The notes below the pieces were generated by a model, which was not told where the DNA came from, did not search any database, and saw only the letters and a list, made by a program, of their open reading frames with translations. Below are positions 1 to 8,937 of a stretch of DNA of 64,000 bases, in pieces (the stretch's first letter is position 1; the number at the start of each line of letters is the position of its first letter). The position numbers and the translations under genes are program-made. Source of the stretch: an uncultured bacterium (lineage in GTDB: Bacteria; Hydrogenedentota; Hydrogenedentia; Hydrogenedentales; CAILVY01); the NCBI GenBank assembly GCA_937951485.1, contig CALEDJ010000031.1:53337-117336 (forward strand). The letters run 5' to 3'.

Positions 1-125
1 CCATTCCCCCGCGTCTTCAATTTTATGCCAGCCACCCGGTTGTGTTCATCAAAGTCGAGCACAATTCCAGGCCCGATCTCCTCAGATACAGTGTTCGCCA
101 CATCGGCCAATTCAATGTATAGCAT
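1..125 (-). CDS. DUF2283 family protein, 5' part only
   Basis: The first 41 codons of a minus-strand gene that runs off the left edge of the window. The peptide begins MLYIELADVANTVSEEI and continues through GPGIVLDFDEHNRVAGIKL, which matches the DUF2283 pattern (Tyr/Ile-rich strand, then PGIvLDfDe...vvGI). The ATG at 125-123 is preceded by AAGGA seven bases upstream, and an in-frame TAA lies seven codons before it, so this start is well supported. Family members are small proteins of about 60-80 residues with no established biochemical function and often sit near toxin-antitoxin genes. Nothing in the window shows a partner, because downstream sequence is missing. The assignment rests on the short visible part. 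Confidence 0.65.
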   Translation of the reverse strand, partial: MLYIELADVANTVSEEIGPGIVLDFDEHNRVAGIKLKTRGN

Positions 126-495
126 GTCTGAATCCTTGAGATATTAAAAAAACATGTTGGCACTCCTTATTCTTGAGGGTGGAAACGTCGATCAAAAAAA
201 CATTGTGGCCAGTTTCTCCGTCTGATTCTGTGCCAACACGCAATTATTTTTTCGTTCAATCAATGCCCGAAAACGTATTCTCCCGTTGGATTGAGTCGTT
301 TTACAAGGATGCTTGATTGCGTATTCTATCCACTCTTATTTCAAGCAGGGCCTGCGCTTCATGACGCTGTTTGAGAAATAATACGTGGCTTTCATCGCAG
401 TTTTTTGTGCCCATCGCCTCTTCTGTCTGCAAAAACTGTATGCTACGCGCATCGGGTTGCCGATTCAATCGTGTGACGGCTTTACACATGCCCCG
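126..495. other. Intergenic region, no gene recognised
   Basis: About 370 bases between the DUF2283 start and the glycosyltransferase stop. It is more AT-rich than the neighbouring genes. A 62-codon minus-strand reading frame at 301-489 has no recognisable motif and no clear ribosome binding site, so I do not call it. The promoter of the DUF2283 gene must lie in the left part, but I could not pick convincing -35/-10 boxes. No strong hairpin, tRNA or repeat was seen. Confidence 0.5.
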
Positions 496-1680
496 CTATT
501 TCCGCAGCATATCGTCTATCGCATCAACAAGCGTTTTTCCCTCCACCTCGTAACAGTAGCGGTCGCGGGCGAGGCGCAAGGCGTTTTCGGCCATCCGGGC
601 GCGCATGGCATCGTCTTCGACCAGGCGGTTCATGGCTGCCGCGATTTCCTCGACGCTTTCCGGGTTGACGCACAGCCCGACCTCGTTCTTCTCTATAATC
701 TCCAGCATACCGGGAAAATTCGATCCGATGACCGGCAAGCCGACCGACATGTACTGAAACAGTTTTATCGGCGCGCAATAGTAACTGTTCAAACCCACGT
801 TCAGTTGGGCCTGGAGTCCGATATCCGCTGAGGCGGCGAGGTCCATCAGTTCCTGGCTGGAGACCATGGGATGAAACACCACGCGGCGTTCCACGCCCAG
901 TTCCCGCGCCATTCGCTGCAATTCGTCCCTGAAAGCCGGTTCGCAGGGGCCGATGAAAAAGAGCACCGCATCTTCGCGCACCGACGGCAGCGCCTTCACG
1001 AAAGCGTCCGCGCAGCGCGCGCGGGAAATCCACCCGTGAAAATACAACACCTTGCCGGAGGGCAAACCCTGTTCCTTAAGGAATTGTTGGATGCGGTCGC
1101 TTCTGGGCCGCGCCTGCGCGCGCGGCGGCACATTCAGCACCGTCATGGGGCATTCACGCAGGCCGTATCGCCGTTTCAGTTCAAGGGACCGGTTCGGTTC
1201 ACAGGCCACCACGAGGTCCGGGCGCTTGATGAAGCGCCGCTCCAGCCAATTCCAGAATGGTTTCATGGGAATGCCGGGGCGGTCGGTGTAGAGTTCATAG
1301 GAGTAGAAAATCAGTCGGGCGCGGCAAATGCGTGCAATCAGCCAGGCTGCCGGCAGCATGTCCACATCTATGCCGATAACGACGCCAGGCCGCGCCTGGA
1401 TGCCTGACCAGGCAAAGCGCGCCCACAATTCGAGCAGTGTGAGCATCTGAAAAAACGGACGCAACAGCGGCGTTTTCGTGAATTGTTTGAAGAACAGCGG
1501 TACAAGACGGCAATCTGCGCGGGGATGAATTTCTTCGCCCTTGCCCAAGTCTTTACGCGCGACGGATTTCAAGAGCGTCACCTGGATGTCCCGCGCGTCC
1601 AAGGCGTCAATGAGGTTCCATAGTGGGCTATCAATGAATGGCTGCCATCCCATCCGCAGAATGCACACGCGTCGTTTCAT
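496..1680 (-). CDS. Glycosyltransferase, GT4-like (GT-B fold)
   Basis: A 394-residue cytoplasmic glycosyltransferase of the GT-B fold. The N-terminal half lacks a signal peptide and has the alternating hydrophobic strands of the acceptor domain (VVIGIDVDMLPAAWL, LIFYSYELY). The C-terminal half has the nucleotide-sugar domain, with YFHGWISRAR near residue 230 and the family's APIKLFQYMSVGLPVI...PGMLEII segment near residues 305-330, which includes the conserved Glu that contacts the donor ribose. GGGAG lies five bases before the ATG. The donor and acceptor cannot be told from sequence. No capsule or LPS genes adjoin it, since downstream lies the DUF2283 fragment and upstream the Rnk-type gene with a 120-base gap. 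It most likely acts in surface polysaccharide or glycolipid synthesis (inference). Confidence 0.85.
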   Translation of the reverse strand: MKRRVCILRMGWQPFIDSPLWNLIDALDARDIQVTLLKSVARKDLGKGEEIHPRADCRLVPLFFKQFTKTPLLRPFFQMLTLLELWARFAWSGIQARPGVVIGIDVDMLPAAWLIARICRARLIFYSYELYTDRPGIPMKPFWNWLERRFIKRPDLVVACEPNRSLELKRRYGLRECPMTVLNVPPRAQARPRSDRIQQFLKEQGLPSGKVLYFHGWISRARCADAFVKALPSVREDAVLFFIGPCEPAFRDELQRMARELGVERRVVFHPMVSSQELMDLAASADIGLQAQLNVGLNSYYCAPIKLFQYMSVGLPVIGSNFPGMLEIIEKNEVGLCVNPESVEEIAAAMNRLVEDDAMRARMAENALRLARDRYCYEVEGKTLVDAIDDMLRK

Positions 1681-1803
1681 CGTTGCTCCCGGCGTTGTCG
1701 TTTACCGCGTCCTGGCGGATGGTAACAGAATAACCCGAAAAGACTCATCCCGTGCCGATGCATCATTCTGACGACGAAGAACCCGGAATGTGCATGCCTT
1801 ATA

Positions 1804-2223
1804 TTACAGGTATGCGTGACCGGCGGTCTCAGGTTGATAGACCACATCCATGATGCGCACGTGGCGGACTTGGTCGCCGATGGGGTAGGCTATTTCATCT
1901 CCGATGCGCTGTCCCAGCAGGGCCGTGCCTTTGGCGCTCATCACCGATGTCTTGCGTTCGCCGATATTGGCGCAGGAAGGATAGACCAGCGTTACGATAT
2001 GTTCTTCAGCCGTGTCCACATCCCGGATCAGCACGATGGAGTTCATGGTAACCGTGTCTGCGGGGATTTTGGAGGCAGGCATCACCCGGGCGTGGTCAAG
2101 TTTTTCATGCAGGCGTTTGATGGACTCCCAAGTGCGTCCGGCATCGCCGCCGCCCCACAGTTCCATCTGCATTTCCAGTTTCGTGCGATCGGCATCGGTG
2201 ACAAGAACCTCGTGTGTCTCCAT
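1804..2223 (-). CDS. Rnk/GreA-type transcription-associated protein
   Basis: A 139-residue protein with a short helical N-terminus (VLVTDADRTKLEMQM) and a C-terminal GreA/GreB-like FKBP-type domain, from VTMNSIVLIRDVDTAEEHI to GTALLGQRIGDEIAYPI. This order is that of Rnk, the regulator of nucleoside diphosphate kinase family, which binds RNA polymerase near the secondary channel but lacks the long GreA coiled coil with its acidic tip. Rnk proteins are about 135-140 residues, which matches. The frame stays open further upstream, but ATG 2223 is chosen because homology begins there and a purine-rich GGAAG precedes it. A TATAAT hexamer on the minus strand at 2412-2407 is a candidate -10, although its -35 is poor. 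It appears to be a single-gene unit. Confidence 0.8.
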   Translation of the reverse strand: METHEVLVTDADRTKLEMQMELWGGGDAGRTWESIKRLHEKLDHARVMPASKIPADTVTMNSIVLIRDVDTAEEHIVTLVYPSCANIGERKTSVMSAKGTALLGQRIGDEIAYPIGDQVRHVRIMDVVYQPETAGHAYL

Positions 2224-2406
2224 CTTCCGGCCCTTTCTTGCGATGTTGACAATCCCGGCGTTTGCACTGGTTTGCATCGTGGGGCGCGTAGCAGCGCCTC
2301 CATCTCCGTTTCCCCGGTCGCGCGTCCCCAAGGAAACGCTATGATTCGTTCTGTTTCTCTGATGGCTTACCTCCTGCGTTTTTGTCTTGTACCCTGTCTT
2401 TCATCC

Positions 2407-2435
2407 ATTATAACGCTAATCAGATGCCAAAACAT
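2407..2435 (-). promoter_or_regulatory. Candidate promoter of the Rnk-type gene
   Basis: On the minus strand a perfect TATAAT lies at 2412-2407. Seventeen bases upstream the hexamer is ATGTTT, a weak -35. Transcription would begin near 2400 and leave a leader of about 175 bases before ATG 2223, which includes an unused AGGAGG near 2373. Only the -10 is convincing. Confidence 0.3.
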
Positions 2436-2471
2436 CCCACCGTATGTTGTTCACGCTTCAGCGTGTGTTTT

Positions 2472-5400
2472 TCATTTCTCGCCCGGTCGCTGCGGCGCTT
2501 CGACATATAATACCCGTCCATTGGCCGCCAATTTCGCCACGGCCCATGTCGTCGCCTTGGGGTCGGAAAACCGGAACAGGACGTCCTGGCTGCCGAATGC
2601 GGGTATCGAAATCGCCGCACGGCGTGGAAAAATGCTGATTTCAGGAATATCACCGATTTCCGACCAGAATTCACTGGGCACAATCAAATCCAGGAAACCC
2701 TCCGCTGCAATGCCGCTTCGGTTCACAACGGTCACCTTTACTTGTGATTCGTTACGCAAAGTCTGGATGGTAAAGGGGCTTTCCATCGGCATCAGCACAT
2801 CGCGATACACTTGGCCGTCCAGGATGGTCCAGGCGGCTATCGCGTTCGTTTCAGGACTTCCCGTGACGGCCATGGCATTTATCTCTTTTTGAAAGAATGT
2901 GTTCGGTTTTGTGTGGAAGGCGAACTGACCTGGTCCGATGCTCCAATCCTTTGAGGCTTCGACATACACCACCCCTTCCAAGGTCCGGTCCACGGTATTG
3001 TTCGCCACAATGACCTCGATTTTAGGGTTTTCTGTCGCGAGGGTTCCCTGAATCAGTAGGGAAATCGGATGGTTGCCGATGGGCGCGGCCCCAGTATTGT
3101 GAAGCCAATGGCGCGTGTAAACGGGACTGTGGGGATCGCTTGTCCCGGCAAGGGTGCTTGGCTTGCCTGGAGCGGTTCTGTTGGAGGTCAAAATCCACAC
3201 AGAAGTCACCCCAAAGCCGGGGAAACGACACGGCAAATCGGAACCGCTTACAGTTAATGCTTGCCCCGGCCATTCCCTGTGGTCGCAATGCGCGGCCTTA
3301 AGCAATGGCGCGAAGAAGCGCAGATTGCCGTCCCATGTCTCGCCGGTGCTCTGCCAGCCGCGCACGATAAATCCGTTGCGGGGATGCTCTGATGCTGGGG
3401 AGAACTCCATCGCTGCATGGGGATACCCCGGGCCTTTGACCGCGCTTACAATGAATCCCGGACGGTCCACTTCGAGGAATCCGTGTCTGCTGGAAAGACG
3501 ACCGGGCCGGACCTCGACCGTCGCCACACGAAAGGCTTCATTGAATGCAGCGGCCGCGCCCGGCACATCCGCCGCTCGCCAGTTTCCCTCAAATGGAAAC
3601 AGGGAATAGCGAAAACGCTGGACGGGGCCGGGGGATAAGCCGAAGGGTTCCTCGTTCCGCGCCAGCACCATGGTCAATGTGCCGTCTTTGGCCGCGCTGC
3701 ACAGGCTTGTTCCCGGAAAGACGAGTGCAAGTCCCCGGGATGCAGGCGATACAGGCCGGCCATTCAGATAAGCGGACGGCGCCAAAGGATATGTGCCGTG
3801 TCGCGCCACCGCCGCCGCAAAATCCTCGGCCAGCGCGGCGGCGCGTTCAGGAAGCAACGCAGCGAATACAAGCGTCGGGACAGCATCGTCATCGGACGCT
3901 GTCCATGAATGACGCAGCAACATCGTCGCACCTTGTTCGATGCGCTGTGAAAAAACGCTCAATGCCTCACCTGTCAAACCCTGCGCTACCGCACCGCTGA
4001 CGACATTGTGCGCAGGGCCGCCAATAAGGATGGCCATGCCCATGCCCTGACGGAATTCGTCGGCGATATCGGCGAGTTCAGTGGAATCCGACCAAAGGAA
4101 ATCGGGCTTCGGCGGCGTGTCCGAGCGGATGGCTGCGGGAATGCCGCGTTTTGCGAGTGCCTGAAGTATTTCGCGCGCGGCGCGTTCGAGAATCGCATCG
4201 CTGCCATGTACGATGATTGCCGGGGCCAGGGGAACCACGCCGTCCGCGCCAATCAAGAGATGGTCGTCGGGGGTGATGGCGGCCCATTGTGCGGCGGGAT
4301 AAATGCCTTTGCCGGAAGCCGCGTCGCGGCCATCTGAACGGAATAGAAGGGGATCATGGGAGCATGTGCCGGCGATGGCGGCGAAACGTTCGCCAAAGCG
4401 CGGGGTGCAGCCCTGCGCGTCGGTCCGGAACGTGGCTGCCAGCATCCGGTCTTTCAATGAAACATTTTCCAGACGGACTTCACAGTCCACGCGCGGCACC
4501 CCATGATACAACGTCACCTCCCTGATCAGGCGGCCCCCGGCGAAGGACGTTTCGATCCGTAATTGCTGCATGCATCCGGTGACGATGGAGCGCAACGATG
4601 CCCCGCCCGATGCGGTTGACGCCGCCGCGCCTGTTGTCCAGAGTTCCCAACCGCCATCTGTGCGCGCCGCATCTTCATTCAACAAAATCATCCGATTCGC
4701 CGCGCCCGCAAGATATTCCACGCCGGTGTCTTTGTTTTTTATGCTGACCAGATCGCCTGTGGCGGGGTCGGCGCGGACGATAAACGTGTCGTTTTCGATT
4801 TGGGCGTCGCGTTGTTCCGACACACGCGGGATTAGACCTTCCGGCACCAAATAGTACGTGCGGTAGCCCATCCCCGGGACATTTCCCGCCACGAATCGGA
4901 TTCGCGCCGAGGTGATCAGGCGGTCGCGTTCCATTTGGATGCGGTCTGCGTAAAACGGTGTTCGATTGCCGAATTCATCCACGATGGAGAAACCTTCCAC
5001 GGCGGGGGGCGTTAGCACGGTTTCGCAGACATCGGTGCGCGGACGCGCGGTGGGATTGAAAACCACCAATGCGCGAAGCCCCGGTGCATCGGGCGGCGCA
5101 GCCGCCCGTGTGTCGGCCTGCCGTGCGATGTATTCCATGGAACGCCGCGTGATTTCCGAAGCCAGTTCCAGCGCTTCGCGGCAACCCGACAGGGCATCAA
5201 AGTATGTGTGTTGATGGGTGGCCAGACCCAAGCGGTCCACGGCGCCCTGGTGCAGCAACTGCCGCCAGGCCAGGTCCAGCGCTGCGGTGGGATATTCAGC
5301 GCCGAGTAATGCGGCCAGTGTGGCGAAACGCTCCGCCACAGTCAGACGACTTTCGGCCGCGAAGAACGCGCGTTTCAGGTCCGACTGCGTGACGACCGCA

Positions 5401-7247
5401 CCGAGACGGCGCTGCACCATCGGGCGTGCGCTGTGCGGAATGCGGTCCGCGATGTCCAGCGGCAGGCGTCGGATTGCGTCCAGAAACTCACTCGCGCCGC
5501 GTCCCATTACAGGATACGCGGGAACAGAACGCGCAAGGGCGGATGCCGCGCCGAAGAAAAACGGCTCAGGCGGCGGCATGAGATTCTCCAGCACCAGCAC
5601 ATCGGTGTTGATGCTCCATTCCAGCAATTCGCGTCGCCGCACGGCGGCCATGCCGCGCAATTCCTCGATACGCGCAGGACCGGGGGCGGACTGCCTGCGC
5701 CGGTGGAGCATTTCGCTGCCGTCCGGCGCGAAATGCCGGAAGAGTGGCGGCAGGCCGTAGTGCTCCAGATTGGACACGATGCCAGCCGCGCCCAGGCGCG
5801 CCAGCAATTGCGGCGTTTGCGGCGCGATGCCCGGTGCATCCCATACGTAATAGGTCATGTCGTCGTCACGCAGGATACTGCGCGCGGCGACCAGGCCGCA
5901 GGCGATGTTGCGAAGCAGTGTTTCGCCCCCGACGAGGCGATCATCCAACGGCGTGCAGGCAGCCTGCGAGGCGCAACGCCCCATGGCAACAGCGTGTAGT
6001 ATTTCCTCGCGTATCGCGGGATGCGCGTCCAGTACAGGACGCCACTGGGCGACCGTACCCAAATCAAAACCGTAGTCCGATTCCTGGCCCATCAGTACGA
6101 CCTGTCGCAAGACGGACGCGTTACGGCGAAAGGTTTCCGCTCTTTGGTCTTCCGGCGCATCGGGGCGGTAGCGCTGTCCTGTCACGATGAAAACACGCCC
6201 CCCCTCCCCTCTCGCCTCCACCGTCACGTTTGCGGTGAATGTGGCGGCGCGAATTTCTCCGTCGGCATCCTCCATCGTCAGCCGCACTGTGACGGGCACC
6301 GCCCGCCCCGGCGTGGCATCGCCAGTGGGGATTGCGAAGGTTTCGCGCAGCACCGCACCCGGCGGGATGGGACGTGTGCGCCCCACGACGGGTTCGGGGA
6401 AATGCGCTCCAGTTATGGCCACACCAACCGGCGGCAAAACATTTTCGCCCGAATTGAACAGTGTCAGGATACAATCCTGGCGAACGTCCGTGTCGGTGCC
6501 GGAAAAAGTGCCCGCGCGCTGCAATCGCGGCGCATAATACAGGTTTCCCAACGGCTCCGCCGGATACACCCGCAATCCCAGTTCATAACCGCTGTTGCCG
6601 CTGAGCAGCGGACGGTGCGCAAAACCGCGCACGCTCCATTCGCGCGCATTCATCCCCGCAGCCTGCGCAATTCGGTCAAACGACGCTGTCGGGAATTGAA
6701 TCAACACCAGGTTTTCGCCTTGGCGAAATTCCAGGAGGAATTGGTCGCTGCCCGCCGATATGGCAGGCGCGGGCCGAACCTGCCGCAAGGGGAATCCGTT
6801 CAGCCACACCCGCGCACCTAACGGCGTCTGCAGGTCAAACAGGGCCGCGCGCGCGGTATCCGATTGCACATAGAACGCCGCATAGGCCACGCCCTCCGGC
6901 ATACCGCTGAAAAGGCCGGCCAAATCTATGGCGGGGCCCGTCGTAGCCATTTCCCGCCAGACGGCTTCACGCGCCATGCCCGGAACGGCCAAAAGCGGAC
7001 GGGGACGGACCCGCGCCGCGCCGCCCAGCGACGCCAGGTAATCCCGGTCGCCCAATGGGGTTTCGCCACGGCGCAACGCGGCCACAATGCCCCCCGATAC
7101 ATCTGGTTCGAAGGGAGCACATACGAGCCATTGCGCGACATGGCCGCGGTCCAGCAACATGGTCAGGGGTTCGGGGGACTGCGCTATGGCGCTTCTCAGA
7201 CAAAGCGTTGCGAGCACTACTGCATATATCGTTCGCTGCAATCCCAT
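2472..7247 (-). CDS. Secreted GH38-like (alpha-mannosidase-like) protein, degenerate metal site
   Basis: A 1591-residue exported protein. The start at 7247 gives a signal peptide (MGLQRTIYAVVLATLCLRSAIA) and follows GGAG at five bases. A further 27 in-frame codons upstream would place charged residues before the signal. A beta-rich region occupies roughly residues 70-340. The GH38-like barrel follows from about 350 to 640, then a helical part, then a long beta-sandwich C-terminus with the GH38 hallmark ENDTFIVRADPATGDLVSIK. The likely catalytic Asp is in YVWDAPGIAPQTPQLLA near residue 470. The usual HxDxxW-type zinc motif at the barrel start is replaced by FIVTGQRYRPDAP (about 352-365), and the helical QHHDA-type motif reads THQHTYFDALSG. 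Substrate is unknown. GH38 enzymes cut alpha-mannosides in a metal-dependent retaining reaction, so this may be altered or inactive. It is about 1.5 times the usual family length. Confidence 0.7.
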   Translation of the reverse strand: MGLQRTIYAVVLATLCLRSAIAQSPEPLTMLLDRGHVAQWLVCAPFEPDVSGGIVAALRRGETPLGDRDYLASLGGAARVRPRPLLAVPGMAREAVWREMATTGPAIDLAGLFSGMPEGVAYAAFYVQSDTARAALFDLQTPLGARVWLNGFPLRQVRPAPAISAGSDQFLLEFRQGENLVLIQFPTASFDRIAQAAGMNAREWSVRGFAHRPLLSGNSGYELGLRVYPAEPLGNLYYAPRLQRAGTFSGTDTDVRQDCILTLFNSGENVLPPVGVAITGAHFPEPVVGRTRPIPPGAVLRETFAIPTGDATPGRAVPVTVRLTMEDADGEIRAATFTANVTVEARGEGGRVFIVTGQRYRPDAPEDQRAETFRRNASVLRQVVLMGQESDYGFDLGTVAQWRPVLDAHPAIREEILHAVAMGRCASQAACTPLDDRLVGGETLLRNIACGLVAARSILRDDDMTYYVWDAPGIAPQTPQLLARLGAAGIVSNLEHYGLPPLFRHFAPDGSEMLHRRRQSAPGPARIEELRGMAAVRRRELLEWSINTDVLVLENLMPPPEPFFFGAASALARSVPAYPVMGRGASEFLDAIRRLPLDIADRIPHSARPMVQRRLGAVVTQSDLKRAFFAAESRLTVAERFATLAALLGAEYPTAALDLAWRQLLHQGAVDRLGLATHQHTYFDALSGCREALELASEITRRSMEYIARQADTRAAAPPDAPGLRALVVFNPTARPRTDVCETVLTPPAVEGFSIVDEFGNRTPFYADRIQMERDRLITSARIRFVAGNVPGMGYRTYYLVPEGLIPRVSEQRDAQIENDTFIVRADPATGDLVSIKNKDTGVEYLAGAANRMILLNEDAARTDGGWELWTTGAAASTASGGASLRSIVTGCMQQLRIETSFAGGRLIREVTLYHGVPRVDCEVRLENVSLKDRMLAATFRTDAQGCTPRFGERFAAIAGTCSHDPLLFRSDGRDAASGKGIYPAAQWAAITPDDHLLIGADGVVPLAPAIIVHGSDAILERAAREILQALAKRGIPAAIRSDTPPKPDFLWSDSTELADIADEFRQGMGMAILIGGPAHNVVSGAVAQGLTGEALSVFSQRIEQGATMLLRHSWTASDDDAVPTLVFAALLPERAAALAEDFAAAVARHGTYPLAPSAYLNGRPVSPASRGLALVFPGTSLCSAAKDGTLTMVLARNEEPFGLSPGPVQRFRYSLFPFEGNWRAADVPGAAAAFNEAFRVATVEVRPGRLSSRHGFLEVDRPGFIVSAVKGPGYPHAAMEFSPASEHPRNGFIVRGWQSTGETWDGNLRFFAPLLKAAHCDHREWPGQALTVSGSDLPCRFPGFGVTSVWILTSNRTAPGKPSTLAGTSDPHSPVYTRHWLHNTGAAPIGNHPISLLIQGTLATENPKIEVIVANNTVDRTLEGVVYVEASKDWSIGPGQFAFHTKPNTFFQKEINAMAVTGSPETNAIAAWTILDGQVYRDVLMPMESPFTIQTLRNESQVKVTVVNRSGIAAEGFLDLIVPSEFWSEIGDIPEISIFPRRAAISIPAFGSQDVLFRFSDPKATTWAVAKLAANGRVLYVEAPQRPGEK

Positions 7248-7478
7248 CGCTGCTCCGCGTCCCGCCTGGTTCATGGCCAGCATTGTGCCCGCCGTCTTCG
7301 CGCAAAGCAAATGACCGGACGCAGTCATCCTCTCTCAAACACGCATCAGGGCGTCCGGAAGGGTTGCACTTCGACGAAATTGAAGGCGATTTGTTGCCAG
7401 ATGGGGCCGCCGGGCGTGGTTGTATCGCGCCACTGTCACGACCGCAGGTATCCAGACCTGTTTCCGACAGGGACGTTA

Positions 7479-7985
7479 TCACCATTTCAATCGGCGGGCG
7501 CCGACCGGATTGAAATGACTGGTTGCGGTACGTCGTCGCTTCTTTTCAAGCGCGGAGAAGACGGTCGGACTGCGGATACCCTTATCCATGACGATTTCCG
7601 TTTTCCCGAAGAGATCGCGGCTGGCTTCACCCAATGTCTTGTGGAGGTGCAAATGGCATTCCAGACATAAGCCGGAATGTCCCAGGGCGGGGCGCTCGTT
7701 GCAACGATCGCAGGGGATGCCAATGCCTTTCTCCCGGGACGCAGTCGCTGCGTGGGCTTGGTGTTCATCCGAGAAGAGTCCGCGCCAGGATTCACGGGTA
7801 AGTTCGGGGGGAAGGGAGAAAAAGCGCATGGCATATTCTTCAGGGTTTGTGATTTCCGTGTCCGGCAACGGTTTTCCAGCCTTTTCGGCGGCGCATTCGG
7901 AGCAAAGGTCTCGCCCTGTTTTCTTCTGGATCAGTTTTCCACACTCTGCGCACCGCGCGATATCCATATCTTCAAACCGCGCCAT
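7479..7985 (-). CDS. Double zinc-ribbon protein of unknown function
   Basis: A 168-residue protein not recognised as any named family. The N-terminus has one Cys4 ribbon (CAECGK then CSECAAEK, residues 12-33). A second, His-containing set lies near residues 92-115 (CDRCNERPALGHSGLCLECH). Between them is a charged stretch with FSLPPELTRESW. The C-terminus is Lys/Arg-rich (ALEKKRRR) and could bind nucleic acid. The ATG overlaps the end of coaE by 14 bases and is preceded by GAGG, so the two genes are probably translated together. The first ribbon resembles DksA/TraR and flagellar-type zinc ribbons only in its cysteine spacing. No operon partner other than coaE suggests a function. Confidence 0.7.
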   Translation of the reverse strand: MARFEDMDIARCAECGKLIQKKTGRDLCSECAAEKAGKPLPDTEITNPEEYAMRFFSLPPELTRESWRGLFSDEHQAHAATASREKGIGIPCDRCNERPALGHSGLCLECHLHLHKTLGEASRDLFGKTEIVMDKGIRSPTVFSALEKKRRRTATSHFNPVGARRLKW

Positions 7986-8571
7986 GAATCACCTCGGCAA
8001 TCGCATCCACCTGGGCGTGTAACGTCGCGATGTCACCGTTATTCTCGATGACCCAGTCGGCCATATCGTATTTTGCCTCCGGGGGCGTCTGCGCCGCAAT
8101 GCGCCGCCATGCATCGTCTTCACTTAATCCGCGCATTGCCACCAGCCGCTTCACCCGCAGCGGCGCAGGGCACAAAACCAGAATCAACCCGGCCAGCCAG
8201 GAGTCTTTCACGCCATTTTCTCCCAGCAGCGCCGCTTCCACTATTACATTTTCAGCGCCGTCATCAGCCAGTTGCGCGCAACGACGCGACACTGCTTCAA
8301 TTATCAATGGATGCATGATTGCGTTCAGACGCGCCCGCGCGCCCGCATCGCCGAATACCAATGCGCCCAATTTGTCTCTATCAATTCTACCATGCGCGCA
8401 GACATCCCGCCCGAACGCCGCCAGTACTGCGGCTTCCGCCGCGCCGCCCGGGGCAATCGCGTCGTGTCCCGCCTGGTCCGCATCAATGACGGGAATACCG
8501 CGAGCGGCGAAACGTCGGGCCGCTTCTGTTTTGCCGCTGGCGATACCGCCGGTCAATCCATACACATGCAT
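7972..8571 (-). CDS. coaE: Dephospho-CoA kinase
   Basis: A 199-residue kinase that phosphorylates the 3'-OH of the ribose of dephospho-CoA, the last step of coenzyme A synthesis. The P-loop is GLTGGIASGKTEAA at residues 5-18. The dephospho-CoA-binding region PVIDADQAGHDAI follows at about 28-40. LIL and RLVAMRGLSEDDAWRRI in the C-terminal half match the lid and adenine region. Length is typical (about 200). The first ATG at 8571 is used; AAGGA lies 12 bases upstream, a slightly long spacing. The downstream zinc-ribbon gene overlaps its 3' end. The upstream intergenic region contains a dispersed repeat, so the promoter probably lies between 8571 and 8631. Confidence 0.95.
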   Translation of the reverse strand: MHVYGLTGGIASGKTEAARRFAARGIPVIDADQAGHDAIAPGGAAEAAVLAAFGRDVCAHGRIDRDKLGALVFGDAGARARLNAIMHPLIIEAVSRRCAQLADDGAENVIVEAALLGENGVKDSWLAGLILVLCPAPLRVKRLVAMRGLSEDDAWRRIAAQTPPEAKYDMADWVIENNGDIATLHAQVDAIAEVIHGAV

Positions 8572-8630
8572 GGCGTGAAGATTTCCTTTTCAGTAACGTT
8601 TTAGACGACTGAGGCAATCATTGCTCTTGC

Positions 8631-8794
8631 CCCGTCATTGCGAGTCTCCCACCGTCTTCTGCAGCGATTCGTTGAAGAAAGGAAACGCACTTTCTTCGCG
8701 ATACAACGATTTGAATCTGTCCGCCAACCCTGAATCCTCGTCATTGCGAGTGAAGCGAAGCCGCGCTGTGCGCCGCAACGCCCGCAATAACGGG
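8631..8794. repeat. GTCATTGCGAG-type dispersed element, copy A
   Basis: A 164-base intergenic element that begins CCCGTCATTGCGAG (8631) and ends CCCGCAATAACGGG (8794), so its ends are inverted repeats with one mismatch over 12 bases. A second internal copy of the motif, CGTCATTGCGAGTGAAGCG, starts at 8739. Related sites are at 17233-17294, 53220-53304 and 61138-61160. It has no coding potential. The rest of the 8572-8937 gap shows nothing else clear apart from a lone TTGACA at 8874 on the plus strand with no gene behind it. Confidence 0.75.
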
Positions 8795-8937
8795 TGTAAT
8801 AGCGGTGCCAAATCAGGCGCATCTCTTGCGCCATACGAGAAAACGTTACCGTTTTTATCACTGAGCATGTTGGTTGACAATCATACATGATTTCCGGGAA
8901 ATGATGTTCCGCAACGGGTGCGTGCGGACGGCGTGGA

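Noticed and set aside
301..489. A 62-codon minus-strand frame near the left edge
   Set aside because: No motif, no ribosome binding site and no neighbour that suggests function; kept as intergenic.
8874..8879. A plus-strand TTGACA at the end of the 8572-8937 gap
   Set aside because: No -10 at a proper distance and no plus-strand gene downstream.
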